From assembly GCA_018402545.1 (NCBI GenBank), contig JAGYIL010000001.1, forward strand, positions 434,001-498,000: a DNA stretch of 64,000 nt, written 5' to 3'. The DNA comes from Saccharospirillum sp. Its GTDB lineage: Bacteria; Pseudomonadota; Gammaproteobacteria; Pseudomonadales; Natronospirillaceae. The position numbers and the translations under genes were made by a program. This document shows positions 30,101 to 42,427 of this stretch, one piece after another (position 1 is the first letter of the stretch; each line of letters starts with the position of its first letter). The notes under the pieces were generated by a model that saw only the letters and a list, made by a program, of their open reading frames with translations, had not been told where the DNA came from and searched no databases.

Positions 30101-31350
30101 CGGTGTCCGACGAGCACGGTCGTGAGCGTGAGAAGTACAAGCTGCCGTATGGTGCTGTGATCAGCGTCGACGACGGTGCAGCGGTTGAAGCTGGCCAGAT
30201 CGTGGCCAAGTGGGATCCGCACACTCACCCGATCATCGGTGAGTCGAACGGTAAGATTGCCTTTATCGGTATGGACGAAGGCATCACCACTAACCGCAAG
30301 ATCGATGAACTGACCGGTGTCGGTACCATCGAGGTGATTCCCCAGGGTCAGCGTAATGCGGCCGGTAAGGAGATTCGCCCGCTGGTTAAGCTGCTCGATC
30401 CGGAAGGCAACGAGATCATGATTGGCAACACCAATCAGCCTGTGCAGTACTTCCTGCCCGATGGCTCCTTCCTGAGTCTGTCGGATGGTGATGTGATCAA
30501 GGTTGGTGACGTTATTGCCCGTATTCCTCAGGAAACCTCGGGTAACCGCGACATCACCGGGGGTCTGCCACGTGTGGCCGACTTGTTTGAAGCCCGCAAG
30601 CCGAAAGAAGCCGCTATTCTGGCTGAAATTTCAGGCACCGTTGGCTTTGGCAAGGAGACCAAGGGCAAGAAACGCCTCGTGATCACCCCAACCGACGGCT
30701 CGGATGGCTACGAAGAGCTGATTCCCAAGTGGCGTCAGTTGAACGTCTTCGAAGGCGAACAGGTTGAAAAAGGTGAAGTGATCTCCGACGGCCCGATGAA
30801 TCCGCACGATATTCTGCGGGTCCGGGGTGTCGAGGCGCTGGCGCGTTACATCGTTGACGAAATCCAGGAAGTCTACCGTCTGCAGGGCGTAACCATTAAC
30901 GACAAGCACATTGAAGTGATTGTGCGTCAGATGCTGCGCAAGGCGATGGTGCTGGACAACGGTGATACCCACTTCATCAAGGGCGACCAGGTTGAATTCA
31001 ACCAGTTGCTTGAGGCGAATGAGAAGGCTGCCACTGCTGAACAGCAGGAAGCACGGTTCGAACGTGTTCTGCTGGGCATCACCAAGGCATCTCTGGCGAC
31101 AGAATCCTTTATCTCGGCGGCGTCCTTCCAGGAAACCACCCGGGTACTGACCGAAGGTGCGGTCACTGGCAAGCGCGATTACTTGCGTGGCCTGAAGGAG
31201 AATGTGGTCGTTGGTCGACTGATTCCGGCGGGTACAGGCCTGGCCTATCACGCTGAACGTCGTCGCAAACGTCTGGAACGCACCGGTGAAAAACCATCGA
31301 TCAGTGCATCCGATGTCGAAGCGGCGCTCAGTCAGGCGCTCAACAAGTAA
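27154..31350 (+). CDS. rpoC: DNA-directed RNA polymerase subunit beta'
   Basis: RpoC carries the catalytic magnesium. Two ATGs stand side by side at 27151 and 27154. The second is better spaced from GGAG and makes the [12 protein letters not shown] aspartates residues 460, 462 and 464, as in E. coli; it gives 1398 residues. The N-terminal zinc site is [20 protein letters not shown], and the second zinc cluster is in [20 protein letters not shown]. It lies 87 bases after rpoB. Confidence 0.98.
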   Translation: MKDLLNLLKSQGQSEEFDSIRIGLASPDMIRSWSFGEVKKPETINYRTFKPERDGLFCARIFGPIKDYECLCGKYKRLKHRGVICEKCGVEVTQAKVRRERMGHIELAAPVAHIWFLKSLPSRIGLMLDMTLRDIERILYYESFVVIDPGLTSLEKGQLLTDEEYYEAIEEFGDDFDARMGAEAIQKLLDSIDLVGETAQLREEIPATNSETKIKKLSKRLKLLEAFEKSGNKPEWMVMTVLPVLPPDLRPLVPLDGGRFATSDLNDLYRRVINRNNRLKRLLELAAPDIIVRNEKRMLQESVDALLDNGRRGRAITGSNRRPLKSLADMIKGKQGRFRQNLLGKRVDYSGRSVIVVGPTLRLHQCGLPKKMALELFKPFIFSKLEHRGLATTIKAAKKMVEREEAVVWDILDEVIREHPVMLNRAPTLHRLGIQAFEPVLIEGKAIQLHPLVCAAYNADFDGDQMAVHVPLTLEAQLEARALMMSTNNVLSPASGEPIIVPSQDVVLGLYYMTRERVNAKGEGMVFSNIEEVQRAYGAGEVALQAKVKVRLRQVYENSEGEAIDATSIVDTTVGRSILYSIVPDGLPYELVNQAMKKKAISGLLNECYRRVGLKDTVIFADQIMYMGFSYATRSGSSIGVNDFVIPKAKLEILGKAEAEVQDIEEQFAAGLVTQGEKYNKVVDIWSRANDQIARAMMEGISKEMVTDRDGNEVEQESFNSVYIMADSGARGSPAQIRQLAGMRGLMAKPDGSIIENPIKANFREGLSVGEYFISTHGARKGLADTALKTANSGYLTRRLVDVAQDVVITEEDCGTQEGVIVEPIIEGGDVVLGLGQQVLGRVVATDVIDPVSQETWVPAGTMLDEAWVKKLDEWGVDQVKIRSAISCNTRYGLCAQCYGRDLARGHRVNIGEAVGIIAAQSIGEPGTQLTMRTFHIGGAASRATAADSVQVKHGGKVSLRNLKTVTRADGDLVAVSRSGVLAVSDEHGREREKYKLPYGAVISVDDGAAVEAGQIVAKWDPHTHPIIGESNGKIAFIGMDEGITTNRKIDELTGVGTIEVIPQGQRNAAGKEIRPLVKLLDPEGNEIMIGNTNQPVQYFLPDGSFLSLSDGDVIKVGDVIARIPQETSGNRDITGGLPRVADLFEARKPKEAAILAEISGTVGFGKETKGKKRLVITPTDGSDGYEELIPKWRQLNVFEGEQVEKGEVISDGPMNPHDILRVRGVEALARYIVDEIQEVYRLQGVTINDKHIEVIVRQMLRKAMVLDNGDTHFIKGDQVEFNQLLEANEKAATAEQQEARFERVLLGITKASLATESFISAASFQETTRVLTEGAVTGKRDYLRGLKENVVVGRLIPAGTGLAYHAERRRKRLERTGEKPSISASDVEAALSQALNK

Positions 31351-31363
31351 GCGTACGCTTACG

Positions 31364-31392
31364 TTGACTAAGAATTGCGCGATCACTAAAAT
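31364..31392 (+). promoter_or_regulatory. Sigma70 promoter for the str operon (rpsL-rpsG-fusA-tuf)
   Basis: TTGACT at 31364 and TAAAAT at 31387 are exactly 17 bases apart, 14 bases after the rpoC stop. It allows rpsL to be transcribed independently of rpoBC. Confidence 0.7.
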
Positions 31393-31472
31393 GCGCGCTC
31401 CCTACAGGACCCGGTTGGCTCGCCATCCGGGTGCTGTCGTGTAATGAGAAGTGAACTTTTAGAGAGGCTTTA

Positions 31473-31847
31473 ATGGCTACAATTAACCAGCTCGTCCGCA
31501 AGCCGCGCAAGCGCAAAGCGGTCGCAAGCGATGTTCGGGCCCTCGAAGGCTGCCCGCAACGTCGTGGTGTATGCACCCGTGTGTACACAACTACCCCGAA
31601 GAAGCCGAACTCGGCTCTGCGTAAAGTCTGTCGTGTACGACTGACTAACGGTTTCGAGGTGTCATCCTACATCGGCGGTGAAGGTCACAACCTGCAAGAG
31701 CACTCGGTTGTACTGATCCGTGGCGGTCGTGTTAAAGACTTGCCAGGTGTTCGTTACCACACTGTTCGTGGCTCACTGGATACCTCCGGCGTTGCCAACC
31801 GTAAGCAGGCTCGTTCCAAGTACGGTACCAAGCGGCCTAAGGGCTAA
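31473..31847 (+). CDS. rpsL: 30S ribosomal protein S12
   Basis: S12 controls decoding accuracy at the A site. The 124 residues include [14 protein letters not shown], the loop with the streptomycin-relevant lysine, and [13 protein letters not shown], both in the sensitive-type sequence. TAGAGAGGC precedes the ATG. It opens the str operon. Confidence 0.98.
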   Translation: MATINQLVRKPRKRKAVASDVRALEGCPQRRGVCTRVYTTTPKKPNSALRKVCRVRLTNGFEVSSYIGGEGHNLQEHSVVLIRGGRVKDLPGVRYHTVRGSLDTSGVANRKQARSKYGTKRPKG

Positions 31848-31857
31848 TTTCATTTGA

Positions 31858-32442
<585 letters not shown>

Positions 32443-32480
32443 GCTTTAGAGCAAACATTTTCTGTTAAGGAGAAAGAGTT

Positions 32481-34580
32481 GTGGCTCGTAAAACTCCGCT
32501 TAACCGGTACCGTAACATCGGTATCGTCGCGCACGTAGACGCCGGTAAAACGACGACTACCGAACGCGTACTTTTTTACACCGGCTTGTCGCACAAGATC
32601 GGTGAAGTTCATGATGGCGCCGCCACCATGGACTGGATGGAGCAGGAACAGGAGCGGGGTATTACCATTACTTCCGCTGCTACTACCTGTTTCTGGCAAG
32701 GTATGGCCAAGCAATTCGATGAGCACCGCATCAACATCATCGACACCCCGGGACACGTTGACTTCACCATTGAAGTTGAGCGTTCATTGCGGGTGCTCGA
32801 CGGTGCGGTCGTGGTGCTGTGTGGTTCTTCAGGCGTACAGCCGCAGACTGAAACCGTTTGGCGTCAGGCCAACCGTTACGAAGTTCCGCGCATGGTGTTC
32901 GTCAACAAGATGGACCGTGCCGGCGCTGACTTCTATCGCGTTGTCAAGCAGTTGAAAGAGCGTCTGGGTGCCAACCCCGTGCCGATCCAGATTCCGATCG
33001 GTGCAGAAGACGACTTCGCTGGCGTGATTGACCTGATCAAGATGAAGGCCATTATCTGGAATGAAGAAGACCAGGGCATGACCTTCGAGCTGGAAGACAT
33101 TCCGGCGAATCTGCAGGAAAAAGCTGAAGAGTTCCGCGTTCAGATGGTTGAAGCTGCTGCTGAAGCCAACGATGAGCTGATGGAAAAGTACATGGAATCT
33201 GAAACCCTGGATGAAGACGACATCAAGACCGGTCTGCGCCTGCGCACACTGGCGGGTGAAATCGTTCTGACTCACTGTGGTTCTGCCTTTAAGAACAAAG
33301 GCGTTCAGGCGGTACTGGACAGCGTTATCGAATACATGCCGTCACCGACTCAGGTGCGTGCGATTGAAGGCTTGCTCGAAGACGGCGAAACCGTTAAAGC
33401 GGTTAAGGTCGACGACGATGCGCCTTTCAACGCCCTGGCGTTCAAGATCGCTACCGACCCCTTCGTTGGTACACTGACCTTCGTACGTGTATACGGTGGT
33501 GTATTGAAGAGTGGCGACCAGGTACTGAACGCGGTCAAAGGCAAGCGCGAGCGCGTCGGCCGTATGGTTCAGATGCATGCCAACAACCGCGAAGAGATCA
33601 AAGAGTTGCTGGCTGGCGACATCGGCGCTCTGATCGGTATGAAGGATGTGACCACTGGTGACACTCTGTGTGACCCGTCCAACCCGATTACCCTGGAGCG
33701 CATGGACTTCCCGGATCCGGTGATTCACGTTGCCGTTGAGCCGAAGTCGAAAGCCGACCAGGAAAAGATGGGTATTGCCCTGGGCAAGCTGGCTCAGGAA
33801 GATCCGTCCTTTACCGTTCGTACCGACGAAGAAACCGGCCAGACCATCATTGGCGGCCAGGGTGAGTTGCACCTGGACGTTCTTGTCGACCGGATGAAGC
33901 GTGAATTTAAAGTTGAAGCAAACGTGGGTGCCCCTCAGGTGGCTTACCGCGAGCGTATTCGTACCGCTTGCGATATCGACTCCAAGTTTGCCAAGCAGTC
34001 GGGTGGTCGCGGTCAATATGGTCACGTTGTGATCAAGTTTGAACCGGCTGACGACGAGAACGCCGAGAAGCTGGTTTTCGTCAACGAAATCGTCGGTGGT
34101 ACCGTACCGAAGGAATACATTCCTGCGGTCGAGAAAGGTATTCAGGAGCAAATGAAGAACGGTATTCTGGCGGGCTACCCATTGCTCGGCATGAAGGCCA
34201 CTCTGCATGACGGTTCCTACCACGACGTTGACTCCAACGAGATGGCCTTTAAAGTGGCTGCCTCAATGGCGGTCAAGAAGTTGAAGGAAAAGGCAAACCC
34301 GGCCTTGCTTGAGCCCATGATGAAGGTTGAGGTGGTAACACCGGAAGACTACATGGGTGACGTTATGGGCGACCTTAACCGTCGTCGCGGCACAGTTTCA
34401 GGCATGGAAGATAGCCCGTCGGGCAAGATCATCAATGCTGAGGTGCCACTGTCCGAAATGTTCGGATACGCTACGGACCTGCGTTCCATGTCTCAGGGCC
34501 GTGCCTCTTACGTGATGGAATTCTCAGGCTACAAAGAAGCCCCGATGAACATCGTTGAAGAAATTATCAAGAAGTCTTGA
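32481..34580 (+). CDS. fusA: Elongation factor G
   Basis: EF-G drives translocation of tRNAs and mRNA. The 699 residues begin at a GTG after TAAGGAGAAAGAGTT. The G domain has [21 protein letters not shown] and NKMD; domain IV contains the ribosome-contacting [15 protein letters not shown] loop. It lies 38 bases after rpsG and 30 before tuf. Confidence 0.98.
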   Translation: MARKTPLNRYRNIGIVAHVDAGKTTTTERVLFYTGLSHKIGEVHDGAATMDWMEQEQERGITITSAATTCFWQGMAKQFDEHRINIIDTPGHVDFTIEVERSLRVLDGAVVVLCGSSGVQPQTETVWRQANRYEVPRMVFVNKMDRAGADFYRVVKQLKERLGANPVPIQIPIGAEDDFAGVIDLIKMKAIIWNEEDQGMTFELEDIPANLQEKAEEFRVQMVEAAAEANDELMEKYMESETLDEDDIKTGLRLRTLAGEIVLTHCGSAFKNKGVQAVLDSVIEYMPSPTQVRAIEGLLEDGETVKAVKVDDDAPFNALAFKIATDPFVGTLTFVRVYGGVLKSGDQVLNAVKGKRERVGRMVQMHANNREEIKELLAGDIGALIGMKDVTTGDTLCDPSNPITLERMDFPDPVIHVAVEPKSKADQEKMGIALGKLAQEDPSFTVRTDEETGQTIIGGQGELHLDVLVDRMKREFKVEANVGAPQVAYRERIRTACDIDSKFAKQSGGRGQYGHVVIKFEPADDENAEKLVFVNEIVGGTVPKEYIPAVEKGIQEQMKNGILAGYPLLGMKATLHDGSYHDVDSNEMAFKVAASMAVKKLKEKANPALLEPMMKVEVVTPEDYMGDVMGDLNRRRGTVSGMEDSPSGKIINAEVPLSEMFGYATDLRSMSQGRASYVMEFSGYKEAPMNIVEEIIKKS

Positions 34581-34610
34581 TCTTTTTGAGCTAACTTAGA
34601 GGAAGACACC

Positions 34611-35807
34611 ATGTCTAAGGCTACTTTTGAACGTACCAAGCCGCACGTAAACGTCGGCACCATCGGTCACGTTGACCACGGTAAAACTACTTTGACCGCG
34701 GCGCTGACGCGCGTCTGTCACGAAGTGTGGGGCACAGGCGCCTCGGTTGCGTTTGACGGCATCGACAACGCACCGGAAGAGCGCGAGCGTGGTATCACCA
34801 TCGCCACCTCTCACGTTGAATACGATTCACCGAACCGCCACTACGCGCACGTTGACTGCCCGGGCCACGCTGACTATGTGAAGAACATGATCACCGGTGC
34901 CGCTCAGATGGACGGCGCGATCCTGGTATGTTCTGCCGCTGACGGCCCGATGCCGCAAACGCGTGAGCACATCCTGCTGTCCCGTCAGGTTGGCGTACCC
35001 TTCATCGTTGTGTTCCTGAACAAGGCCGATATGGTCGACGACGAAGAGTTGCTGGAACTGGTTGAGATGGAAGTGCGTGACCTGCTGTCCATGTACGACT
35101 TCCCGGGTGACGACACGCCGATCATCATCGGTTCTGCGCTGATGGCGCTGGAAGGCAAAGATGACAACGAAATGGGTACTACCGCTGTTAAGAAGCTGGT
35201 AGAAGCCCTGGACGACTACATTCCGCAGCCTGAGCGTGCTATTGACCAGCCGTTCCTGATGCCGATTGAAGACGTGTTCTCAATCTCTGGTCGCGGTACT
35301 GTTGTGACTGGTCGTGTAGAGCGCGGCATCGTCAAGTCTGGCGAGGAAGTGGAAATCATTGGTATCCACGACACCACCAAGACCGTTGTGACCGGTGTTG
35401 AAATGTTCCGCAAGCTGCTCGACGAAGGTCGTGCTGGCGAGAACATCGGCGCGCTGCTGCGTGGCACCAAGCGTGATGACGTTGAGCGTGGTCAGGTACT
35501 GGCCAAGCCGGGTTCAATCACCCCGCACACCAAGTTCGAAGCCGAAGTGTATGTCCTGAGCAAAGACGAAGGTGGCCGTCACACGCCGTTCTTCAAGGGC
35601 TACCGTCCACAGTTCTACTTCCGCACCACCGACGTAACCGGTGCCTGTGAACTGCCGGAAGGCGTAGAAATGGTCATGCCGGGCGATAACGTCAAGATGG
35701 ACGTTACCCTGATCGCCCCGATCGCGATGGACGAAGGTCTGCGTTTCGCGATTCGTGAAGGCGGCCGTACTGTAGGTGCGGGCGTTGTTGCGAAGATCAT
35801 TGAGTAA
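34611..35807 (+). CDS. tuf: Elongation factor Tu (copy 2, str operon)
   Basis: This second EF-Tu gene gives the same 398-residue protein as the gene at 17597. By eye the reading frames differ only at the third base of codon 3 (AAG here, AAA there). The identity continues about 20 bases past the stop codon and stops abruptly a few bases before the start codon. GAGGAAGACACC precedes the ATG. It is the last gene of the str operon and is followed by a palindrome and a strong terminator. Confidence 0.98.
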   Translation: MSKATFERTKPHVNVGTIGHVDHGKTTLTAALTRVCHEVWGTGASVAFDGIDNAPEERERGITIATSHVEYDSPNRHYAHVDCPGHADYVKNMITGAAQMDGAILVCSAADGPMPQTREHILLSRQVGVPFIVVFLNKADMVDDEELLELVEMEVRDLLSMYDFPGDDTPIIIGSALMALEGKDDNEMGTTAVKKLVEALDDYIPQPERAIDQPFLMPIEDVFSISGRGTVVTGRVERGIVKSGEEVEIIGIHDTTKTVVTGVEMFRKLLDEGRAGENIGALLRGTKRDDVERGQVLAKPGSITPHTKFEAEVYVLSKDEGGRHTPFFKGYRPQFYFRTTDVTGACELPEGVEMVMPGDNVKMDVTLIAPIAMDEGLRFAIREGGRTVGAGVVAKIIE

Positions 35808-35818
35808 AGATTAGCTTT

Positions 35819-35879
35819 GAGCTGAGAGCTGCGAGCGGTTAGTAAGTGCTCGCAGCTCGAAGCTCGCAGCTAACAGCTC
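35819..35879. repeat. Palindrome directly after tuf copy 2
   Basis: GAGCTGAGAGCTGCGAGC (35819-35836) and GCTCGCAGCTAACAGCTC (35862-35879) pair at 16 of 18 positions. It is closely related to the palindrome after the first tuf, but the central part has diverged. Confidence 0.75.
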
Positions 35880-35881
35880 AA

Positions 35882-35913
35882 AAAAGAGGCGCCCAAGGGC
35901 GCCTCTTTTGCTT
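35882..35913 (+). terminator. Intrinsic terminator of the str operon
   Basis: AAAAGAGGCGCCC-AA-GGGCGCCTCTTTT is a perfect 13-bp stem with flanking A and T tracts, so it could act in both directions. Confidence 0.9.
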
Positions 35914-35968
35914 TAACTAACTGATTTTTAACTGAAAACCCCGCCTACAACTCCTTTCCGAATCGCCG

Positions 35969-35997
35969 TTGACAGCCCTGCTCAAGATACATACAAT
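35969..35997 (+). promoter_or_regulatory. Sigma70 promoter of the S10 operon
   Basis: A perfect TTGACA at 35969 and TACAAT at 35992 are separated by 17 bases. The short leader to rpsJ (about 55 bases) leaves little room for an E. coli-type L4-binding S10 leader. Confidence 0.8.
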
Positions 35998-36057
35998 ACG
36001 CCTCCCCTGATTTCCCGGGGGTATATTGCTGTTTAACAATCTTGGAGCTTTGGTCAC

Positions 36058-36369
36058 ATGCAGAACCAAAAGATCAGAATACGCTTGAAAGCGTTCGATC
36101 ATCGCCTGATCGATGCTTCGACTCAGGAGATCGTCGATACGGCTAAGCGTACTGGTGCACAGGTGCGGGGTCCGATCCCGTTGCCGACTCGCAGAGAACG
36201 CTACACCGTGCTGGTCTCTCCGCACGTGAACAAGGATGCGCGCGATCAGTACGAAATTCGTACTCACAAGCGCATGCTGGATATCGTTGAGCCAACTGAA
36301 AAGACCGTAGACGCGTTGATGAAGTTGGACTTGGCGGCAGGTGTGGACGTACAGATTAGCCTCGGCTAA
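36058..36369 (+). CDS. rpsJ: 30S ribosomal protein S10
   Basis: S10 is a head protein of the small subunit and, as NusE, part of antitermination complexes. The 103 residues [20 protein letters not shown] and [24 protein letters not shown] sequence (here [20 protein letters not shown]) are canonical. It opens the S10 operon behind its own promoter. A 114-base gap, larger than usual, separates it from rplC. Confidence 0.98.
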   Translation: MQNQKIRIRLKAFDHRLIDASTQEIVDTAKRTGAQVRGPIPLPTRRERYTVLVSPHVNKDARDQYEIRTHKRMLDIVEPTEKTVDALMKLDLAAGVDVQISLG

Positions 36370-36483
36370 TCGCTGAGTCTCTAATGTAACAGCCCAAGCT
36401 GCAGTTGTTCCAAACATGGTTTCAGGCGCAGTAACTGGGCGGCCATAGCGGGTTTTAGCCCCGTACATAGAGGAAAGAAAGAA

Positions 36484-37116
36484 ATGTCAATTGGTCTGAT
36501 TGGTCGTAAGACTGGCATGACTCGCGTCTTCACTGAAGACGGCGTTTCCATTCCAGTGACCGTCGTAGAAGTCGAGCCCAACCGGGTCTCGCAAGTAAAG
36601 AGTGTGGAAACCGATGGCTACTATGCAGTCCAGCTTACCGCTGGTACTCGTCGTGCCAGTCGCGTTACCAAGTCTCAGGCAGGGCACTTCGCGAAAGCCA
36701 GTGTTGAAGCCGGTGTGTTCACTCGTGAATTCACTCTGAAAGAAGCAGCCGAATTGAAGGCTGGCGAAGAATTGACCGTTGTCCTGTTCGAAGCAGGCCA
36801 GCGTGTGGATGTGACCGGAACCTCCAAGGGTAAAGGCTTCGCTGGTGCGATCAAGCGCCACAACTTCAGCATGCAAGACGCAACTCACGGTAACTCACTG
36901 TCTCACCGCGCACCGGGCTCTATCGGCCAGTGCCAGACGCCAGGTCGTGTGTGGAAAGGCAAGAAGATGTCTGGCCACATGGGTGCTGAGCGCTCTACTG
37001 TGCAGTCACTTGAGATCGTTCGCGTCGACGCAGAGCGTAACTTGTTGTTGATCAAGGGCGCATTGCCCGGTGCAACAGGTTCTCACGTTGTTGTTCAACC
37101 CGCGGTTAAAGGCTAA
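36484..37116 (+). CDS. rplC: 50S ribosomal protein L3
   Basis: L3 reaches the peptidyl transferase centre. The 210 residues start [20 protein letters not shown] after GAGGAAAGAAAGAA. They include the conserved loop [21 protein letters not shown] with the glutamine that is methylated in E. coli. The ending [10 protein letters not shown] is complete. Confidence 0.98.
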   Translation: MSIGLIGRKTGMTRVFTEDGVSIPVTVVEVEPNRVSQVKSVETDGYYAVQLTAGTRRASRVTKSQAGHFAKASVEAGVFTREFTLKEAAELKAGEELTVVLFEAGQRVDVTGTSKGKGFAGAIKRHNFSMQDATHGNSLSHRAPGSIGQCQTPGRVWKGKKMSGHMGAERSTVQSLEIVRVDAERNLLLIKGALPGATGSHVVVQPAVKG

Positions 37117-37126
37117 GAGGTAAGCA

Positions 37127-37735
37127 ATGGATATTAATATTGCAGGACAAGCCAGCGCCAAGGTTGAAGTTTCCGACGCGACGTTCGGCAAAGAATTCAA
37201 TGAAGCTCTGGTTCATCAGGTTGTTAATGCCTTCCTGGCCGGTGGCCGTCAAGGCAGCCGTGCTCAGAAGAGCCGCTCTGATGTAGCCGGTGGCGGTAAA
37301 AAACCCTGGCGTCAAAAAGGCACAGGCCGCGCCCGTGCCGGTACCATTCGTTCACCCATCTGGGTTGGCGGCGGTAAAACCTTTGCAGCTCGTCCACAGG
37401 ACTGGTCACAAAAAGTTAACCGTAAAATGTACCGTGGTGCGATGAAATCAATCCTGTCAGAACTGGTTCGTCAGGACCGTCTGATCGTGGTTGAAGGTCT
37501 GGGCATTGAACAGCCAAAGACCAAAGCATTTCTGTCCAAAATGAAAGAACTGGACGTCAGCAATGCTTTGATCGTGTCTGACGACGTTGATTCAAACCTG
37601 TACTTGTCTGCTCGCAACGTACCGCACGTTGAAGTCAGTGATGTTGCTGGCATCAACCCGGTAAGCCTGGTGGCCTACGAAAAAGTGGTCATTACTGTTG
37701 CCGCGCTCAAGAAGCTTGAGGAGGTTTTGGCATGA
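37127..37735 (+). CDS. rplD: 50S ribosomal protein L4
   Basis: L4 lines the exit tunnel and in E. coli represses the S10 operon. The 202 residues include the tunnel loop [20 protein letters not shown]. It overlaps rplW by four bases (ATGA), which couples the two. Confidence 0.98.
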   Translation: MDINIAGQASAKVEVSDATFGKEFNEALVHQVVNAFLAGGRQGSRAQKSRSDVAGGGKKPWRQKGTGRARAGTIRSPIWVGGGKTFAARPQDWSQKVNRKMYRGAMKSILSELVRQDRLIVVEGLGIEQPKTKAFLSKMKELDVSNALIVSDDVDSNLYLSARNVPHVEVSDVAGINPVSLVAYEKVVITVAALKKLEEVLA

Positions 37736-38028
37736 ACCAGGAACGCATCTATCAGGTCGTTTACGGTCCGCACATCTCCGAGAAAGCGACCATCGTAGCG
37801 GAAGGCACTGGCCAATACGTATTTCGTGTGGCCAAGGATGCAACTAAGCCGGAAATCAAGAAGGCCGTGGAGCAGCTGTTCGAAGTTAAAGTTCAGTCTG
37901 TTCACACTCTGATCCAGAAGGGCAAGGTTAAGCGCACTCAGCGCGGCGTTGGTAAGCGTAACGACGTTAAGAAAGCCTATGTTCGTCTGGCTGAAGGCCA
38001 AGAAATTGATTTCCTGGCGGCAGAATAA
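37732..38028 (+). CDS. rplW: 50S ribosomal protein L23
   Basis: L23 lies at the tunnel exit and docks trigger factor and SRP. The 98 residues carry [14 protein letters not shown] and the basic loop [20 protein letters not shown]. It is coupled to rplD by ATGA. Confidence 0.98.
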   Translation: MNQERIYQVVYGPHISEKATIVAEGTGQYVFRVAKDATKPEIKKAVEQLFEVKVQSVHTLIQKGKVKRTQRGVGKRNDVKKAYVRLAEGQEIDFLAAE

Positions 38029-38045
38029 GGTAGGGGTTGCGAACA

Positions 38046-38873
38046 ATGGCTATTGTTAAAGCAAAGCCGACGTCAGCTGGACGTCGTCACGTTATTAAGA
38101 CTTACAACGCCGAACTGCACACCGGTGCGCCTTATGCGCCGCTGGTTGAAAAGCAGTCCAAGAGCGGTGGCCGTAACAACATGGGTCGCATTACTACGCG
38201 TCACATTGGTGGTGGTCACAAGTCGCATTACCGCAAGGTTGATTTCAAGCGCAACAAAGATGGCATCAATGCCAAAGTTGAGCGTCTGGAATACGATCCG
38301 AACCGGACTGCGAACATCGCCCTGGTTCTGTATGCAGACGGTGAACGTCGTTACATCCTGGCGCCGGCCGGTTTGACGGCAGGTGATCAGATCGTATCCG
38401 GAGAGCACGCGCCAATTAAAGTGGGCAACACCATGCCACTGCGCAGCATTCCTCTGGGTTCGACGATTCACAACATCGAGATGAAGCCCGGCAAGGGTGG
38501 CCAGATGGTCCGCTCTGCAGGTAACTCAGCTCAGCTGGTCGCGCGCGAAGGCACTTATGCCACCTTGCGTCTGCGGTCCGGTGAAATGCGTAAAGTTCTG
38601 TCAGATTGCCGCGCCACCCTGGGTGAAGTGAGCAACTCTGAACATAGCCTGCGTGTATTGGGTAAAGCCGGTGCTACTCGCTGGCGTGGTGTCCGTCCGA
38701 CGGTTCGTGGTGTTGTAATGAACCCGGTCGATCACCCGCACGGTGGTGGTGAAGGTAAAACCTCGGGTGGACGTCATCCGGTCACGCCTTGGGGTGTTCC
38801 CACCAAGGGATACAAAACTCGTAAGAACAAGCGCACGGACAAGTACATCGTTCGTCGTCGTTCTTCGAAGTAA
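38046..38873 (+). CDS. rplB: 50S ribosomal protein L2
   Basis: L2 supports the peptidyl transferase centre and subunit joining. The start at 38046 gives [20 protein letters not shown], 275 residues; a start nine bases upstream is not conserved. The C-terminal [20 protein letters not shown] with the essential histidine is present. Confidence 0.98.
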   Translation: MAIVKAKPTSAGRRHVIKTYNAELHTGAPYAPLVEKQSKSGGRNNMGRITTRHIGGGHKSHYRKVDFKRNKDGINAKVERLEYDPNRTANIALVLYADGERRYILAPAGLTAGDQIVSGEHAPIKVGNTMPLRSIPLGSTIHNIEMKPGKGGQMVRSAGNSAQLVAREGTYATLRLRSGEMRKVLSDCRATLGEVSNSEHSLRVLGKAGATRWRGVRPTVRGVVMNPVDHPHGGGEGKTSGGRHPVTPWGVPTKGYKTRKNKRTDKYIVRRRSSK

Positions 38874-38894
38874 CTGAAATAAGAGGAAAAGGCT

Positions 38895-39170
38895 GTGCCA
38901 CGTTCACTTAAGAAGGGTCCATTCGTCGACCTGCACTTGATGAAGAAGGTAGAGGCTGCACTGGAAAACGGTGACAAACGGCCCCTGAAAACCTGGTCGC
39001 GTCGCTCCACAATCTTCCCGGAATTCGTCGGGTTGACCTTTGCAGTCCATAATGGCCGTCAACATGTACCTGTTTATGTCACAGAGGACATGGTGGGTCA
39101 TAAGTTGGGTGAATTCGCGCTGACTCGTACTTATAAGGGTCATGTTGCGGACAAGAAGGCTAAGCGGTAA
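38895..39170 (+). CDS. rpsS: 30S ribosomal protein S19
   Basis: S19 sits in the 30S head near S13 and the A-site finger. The 91 residues start at a GTG after AGAGGAAAAGGCT and give [19 protein letters not shown]. The motif [20 protein letters not shown] is canonical. Confidence 0.98.
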   Translation: MPRSLKKGPFVDLHLMKKVEAALENGDKRPLKTWSRRSTIFPEFVGLTFAVHNGRQHVPVYVTEDMVGHKLGEFALTRTYKGHVADKKAKR

Positions 39171-39185
39171 TAGAGGGTAGACATG

Positions 39186-39518
39186 ATGGAAACACAAGCT
39201 GTATTACGCGGTGCTCGCTTGTCTGCTCAGAAAGGTCGTCTTGTAGCAGACATGATTCGCGGCAAGTCAGTGGCGGAAGCCCTGGATCTGCTGACATTCA
39301 GCCCTCAAAAAGGTGCTGCAATCGTCAAGAAGGTTCTGGAATCGGCCATTGCGAATGCAGAACACAATGACGGTGCAGACGTAGATGAGCTTTCAGTCGC
39401 CTCCATCTTTGTAGATGAAGGCATGACCATGAAGCGTATCCGTCCGCGTGCTAAAGGCCGTGCTGATCGTATCTTTAAGCGTACGAGCCACATTACGGTC
39501 AAGGTTGCCGAGAAATAA
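39186..39518 (+). CDS. rplV: 50S ribosomal protein L22
   Basis: L22 lines the exit tunnel. Two adjacent ATGs occur at 39183 and 39186. The second is eight bases from GAGGG and gives 110 residues, the E. coli length. The extended hairpin [20 protein letters not shown] is present. Confidence 0.97.
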   Translation: METQAVLRGARLSAQKGRLVADMIRGKSVAEALDLLTFSPQKGAAIVKKVLESAIANAEHNDGADVDELSVASIFVDEGMTMKRIRPRAKGRADRIFKRTSHITVKVAEK

Positions 39519-39532
39519 GGGGAGAATGACAG

Positions 39533-40216
39533 ATGGGCCAGAAAGTACATCCCACCGGGATCCGGCTCGGCATCACCAAAGACCACAGTTCGGTCTGGTA
39601 TGCCGACTCCAAGGATTACTCCAAGAAGCTGCTGAACGACATTAAAGTTCGCAGCTACCTGGAGAAGAAACTGGAAAAAGCGTCAGTAAGTAAAATCGTG
39701 ATTGAGCGTCCTGCACAGAACGCCAAGATCACCATCCACACCGCTCGCCCTGGCATTGTCATCGGCAAGAAAGGTGAAGATGTAGAAGTGCTGCGTCAGG
39801 AAGTATCCGCCATGATGGGGATTCCGGTGCACATCAACATCGAAGAGATCCGCAAGCCTGATCTGGACTCCAAACTGGTTGCCCAGTCTGTAGCTGGCCA
39901 GCTCGAGCGTCGTGTCATGTTCCGCCGCGCCATGAAGCGTGTGATGCAGAACGCGATGCGCAATGGCGCAAAAGGTGTTCGGATTCAGGTCAGTGGCCGT
40001 TTGGGTGGTGCTGAGATTGCGCGGACCGAGTGGTATCTCGAAGGTCGCGTTCCCTTGCACACGCTGCGTGCTGACATCGACTACGCTACGGCCGAAGCAC
40101 ACACCACCTATGGTGTGATCGGTATCAAAGTGTGGATTTTCAAAGGCGAAATCCTGGGTGGTATCGAGCAAGTTCGTGCTCAAGCCAAGGCGCCCAAGAA
40201 AAAGGCTTCACGGTAA
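39533..40216 (+). CDS. rpsC: 30S ribosomal protein S3
   Basis: S3 forms part of the mRNA entry helicase. The 227 residues show [20 protein letters not shown], the KH-domain motif [13 protein letters not shown] and a C-terminal basic tail. GGGGAG precedes the ATG. Confidence 0.98.
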   Translation: MGQKVHPTGIRLGITKDHSSVWYADSKDYSKKLLNDIKVRSYLEKKLEKASVSKIVIERPAQNAKITIHTARPGIVIGKKGEDVEVLRQEVSAMMGIPVHINIEEIRKPDLDSKLVAQSVAGQLERRVMFRRAMKRVMQNAMRNGAKGVRIQVSGRLGGAEIARTEWYLEGRVPLHTLRADIDYATAEAHTTYGVIGIKVWIFKGEILGGIEQVRAQAKAPKKKASR

Positions 40217-40227
40217 GGAGTACGTAG

Positions 40228-40641
40228 ATGCTGCAACCTAAACGTACAAAGTTCCGCAAAATGCAAAAAGGCCGTAACCGCGGCCTGGCACTGCGCGGTA
40301 GCAAAGTGAGCTTCGGCGAGTACGCGCTGAAGGCAACAGGGCGCGGACGCATTACAGCTCGTCAAATCGAAGCTGCACGTCGCGCGATGACACGTCACAT
40401 TAAACGTGGCGGCAAGATCTGGATCCGCGTTTTCCCGGACAAGCCCATTTCCAAGAAGCCCTTGGAAGTTCGGATGGGTAAAGGTAAGGGTAACGTAGAA
40501 TACTGGGTAGCTCAGATTCAGCCCGGTAAAGTCTTGTACGAAATGGAAGGTGTTGGTGAAGATGTAGCTCTGGAGGCGTTCCGCCTTGCAGCTGCCAAAT
40601 TGCCGATATCAACCGTTGTTGTTAAACGGCAGGTGATGTAA
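40228..40641 (+). CDS. rplP: 50S ribosomal protein L16
   Basis: L16 orients tRNA at the A and P sites. The 137 residues begin [19 protein letters not shown] and include [20 protein letters not shown], with the arginine region hydroxylated in E. coli. The stop codon shares one base with the rpmC start. Confidence 0.98.
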   Translation: MLQPKRTKFRKMQKGRNRGLALRGSKVSFGEYALKATGRGRITARQIEAARRAMTRHIKRGGKIWIRVFPDKPISKKPLEVRMGKGKGNVEYWVAQIQPGKVLYEMEGVGEDVALEAFRLAAAKLPISTVVVKRQVM

Positions 40642-40832
40642 TGAACGCTAGTGATCTTCGTGAAAAGTCCGTAGACGAGCTGAATAACACCCTGTTGGAG
40701 TTGCTTCGCGATCAGTTCAAATATCGCATGCAAAAAGCGACGGGTCAGTTGACTCAGACGCATCTGCTGAAGCAAGTCCGCAAGGACATCGCTCGTGTCA
40801 AAACAGTATTGACTCAGAAAGCAGGTGCTTGA
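40641..40832 (+). CDS. rpmC: 50S ribosomal protein L29
   Basis: L29 is a small helical protein at the tunnel exit. The 63 residues [20 protein letters not shown] and [19 protein letters not shown] are typical. It overlaps rplP by one base and precedes rpsQ by one base. Confidence 0.97.
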   Translation: MNASDLREKSVDELNNTLLELLRDQFKYRMQKATGQLTQTHLLKQVRKDIARVKTVLTQKAGA

Positions 40833-40833
40833 T

Positions 40834-41094
40834 ATGTCTGAACAAACAGCCCGTACCGTGACCGGTCAGGTCGTCAGCAACAAGGCTGAAAAGACCGTTA
40901 CCGTAAAGATAGAGCGTACGGTTACTCACCCGATTTACGGGAAAATCGTAAAGCGTTCTACCAAGATGCATGCGCACGATGAAAACAATGAGTGCCAGAT
41001 CGGCGACTTCGTCACCATCGAAGAATGCCGTCCTTTGTCCAAGTCCAAGACTTGGCGTCTGGTTCGCGTTGAAGAACGTGCGACTACCGTTTAA
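40834..41094 (+). CDS. rpsQ: 30S ribosomal protein S17
   Basis: S17 is a primary 16S-binding protein. The start at 40834 gives [20 protein letters not shown], 86 residues. A GTG nine bases upstream overlaps rpmC and is not favoured. The motif [20 protein letters not shown] is canonical. It is the last gene of the S10 operon in E. coli order, and rplN follows 21 bases later with no terminator seen. Confidence 0.97.
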   Translation: MSEQTARTVTGQVVSNKAEKTVTVKIERTVTHPIYGKIVKRSTKMHAHDENNECQIGDFVTIEECRPLSKSKTWRLVRVEERATTV

Positions 41095-41115
41095 CAGCGC
41101 CTGGGAGTTTGAGAG

Positions 41116-41484
41116 ATGATTCAAACAGAAACCGTTTTAGACGTTGCGGATAACAGCGGTGCCAAGCGCGTCCAGTGCATCAAGGTGTTGGGCGGTTCGC
41201 ACCGTCGCTATGCCGGCATTGGTGACTTGATCAAGGTCTCCGTGAAGGAAGCAATTCCTCGCGGCAAGGTCAAAAAAGGTCAAGTGATGAACGCTGTTGT
41301 TGTGCGCACGCGCAAGGGTGTACGTCGCCCTGACGGATCCGTGATCCGTTTTGACACCAACTCTGCGGTGTTACTTAACACTCAGCACGCCCCGATCGGC
41401 ACCCGGATCTTTGGCCCGGTGACCCGTGAACTGCGTACCGAGAAATTTATGAAAATCATTTCCCTGGCGCCGGAAGTACTGTAA
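41116..41484 (+). CDS. rplN: 50S ribosomal protein L14
   Basis: L14 forms intersubunit bridge B8. The 122 residues start [20 protein letters not shown] and end [11 protein letters not shown]. It begins the spc block; no separate promoter is evident in the 21-base gap before it. Confidence 0.98.
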   Translation: MIQTETVLDVADNSGAKRVQCIKVLGGSHRRYAGIGDLIKVSVKEAIPRGKVKKGQVMNAVVVRTRKGVRRPDGSVIRFDTNSAVLLNTQHAPIGTRIFGPVTRELRTEKFMKIISLAPEVL

Positions 41485-41532
41485 GCCCTCTGGGCTTACG
41501 TTACTGGACGGTAGCAGGAAGTGGAGTAGCGA

Positions 41533-41862
41533 ATGAACAAGTTTAAAAGTGGCGACGACGTTGTCGTAATTGCCGGGAAAGACAAAGGCAAGCGCGGCAA
41601 GATCACCAAGGTGATCAGCGACGCCAAGAAAGGCCCGCGTTTTGTGGTATCTGGTGTGAATCTGATGAAGAAGCACCAGAAGCCGAACCCGAACCTGGGT
41701 GTCCAGGGCGGGATCGTCGAGAAAGAGGCTCCGATTGCGGCCTCCAACGTAGCGATCTTCAATTCAGAAACCAACAAGGGCGACCGGGTTGGCTTTTTGA
41801 TCAAAGAAGACGGTACCAAGGTCCGCATCTTCAAGTCCACGAAGAAAGAAATTGGTGTATAA
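41533..41862 (+). CDS. rplX: 50S ribosomal protein L24
   Basis: L24 starts 50S assembly. The 109 residues have a KOW motif near the N-terminus ([20 protein letters not shown]) and [20 protein letters not shown]. The start [10 protein letters not shown] lies 17 bases after AGGAAG and eight after GGAG. Confidence 0.97.
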   Translation: MNKFKSGDDVVVIAGKDKGKRGKITKVISDAKKGPRFVVSGVNLMKKHQKPNPNLGVQGGIVEKEAPIAASNVAIFNSETNKGDRVGFLIKEDGTKVRIFKSTKKEIGV

Positions 41863-41876
41863 GGGCGGGATACGAC

Positions 41877-42416
41877 ATGTCTAGACTCAAAGAGCTCTAC
41901 AAAACTGACGCTGTCCCTGCACTCCAAGAAGAGTTCGGGTACAAGAACGTCATGGAAATCCCGCGCGTCACCAAGATCACCTTGAACATGGGCGTGGGCG
42001 AAGCTATCGGCGACAAAAAGCAGATGGATAACGCTGTTGCAAACCTTGAAGCGATCGCTGGCCAGAAGGTCATGGTCACCAAGGCGCGCAAGTCCATCGC
42101 GGGTTTTAAAGTTCGTGAAGACTGGCCGATTGGTTGTAAAGTCACACTGCGCGGTGAGCGTATGTGGGAATTTATGGATCGTCTGATCGACATTTCACTG
42201 CCGCGTATGCGTGACTTTCGGGGTATCAACCCCAAGTCATTCGACGGCCGTGGCAACTACAGCATGGGTGTGAAAGAGCAGATTATCTTCCCTGAAATCG
42301 AGTACGATAAGGTCGATAAGCTGCGTGGTCTGGATATTACTGTGACCACGACCGCTCGCACCAATGACGAAGGTCGCGCACTGCTGAAGGCGCTGGCCTT
42401 CCCATTCAAAGGTTAA
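41877..42416 (+). CDS. rplE: 50S ribosomal protein L5
   Basis: L5 binds 5S rRNA. The 179 residues contain [20 protein letters not shown] and the loop [20 protein letters not shown]. It precedes rpsN by 11 bases. In E. coli the S8 binding site that represses the operon lies at the start of this gene; a comparable hairpin was not resolved by eye. Confidence 0.98.
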   Translation: MSRLKELYKTDAVPALQEEFGYKNVMEIPRVTKITLNMGVGEAIGDKKQMDNAVANLEAIAGQKVMVTKARKSIAGFKVREDWPIGCKVTLRGERMWEFMDRLIDISLPRMRDFRGINPKSFDGRGNYSMGVKEQIIFPEIEYDKVDKLRGLDITVTTTARTNDEGRALLKALAFPFKG

Positions 42417-42427
42417 GGGGAAAGGTC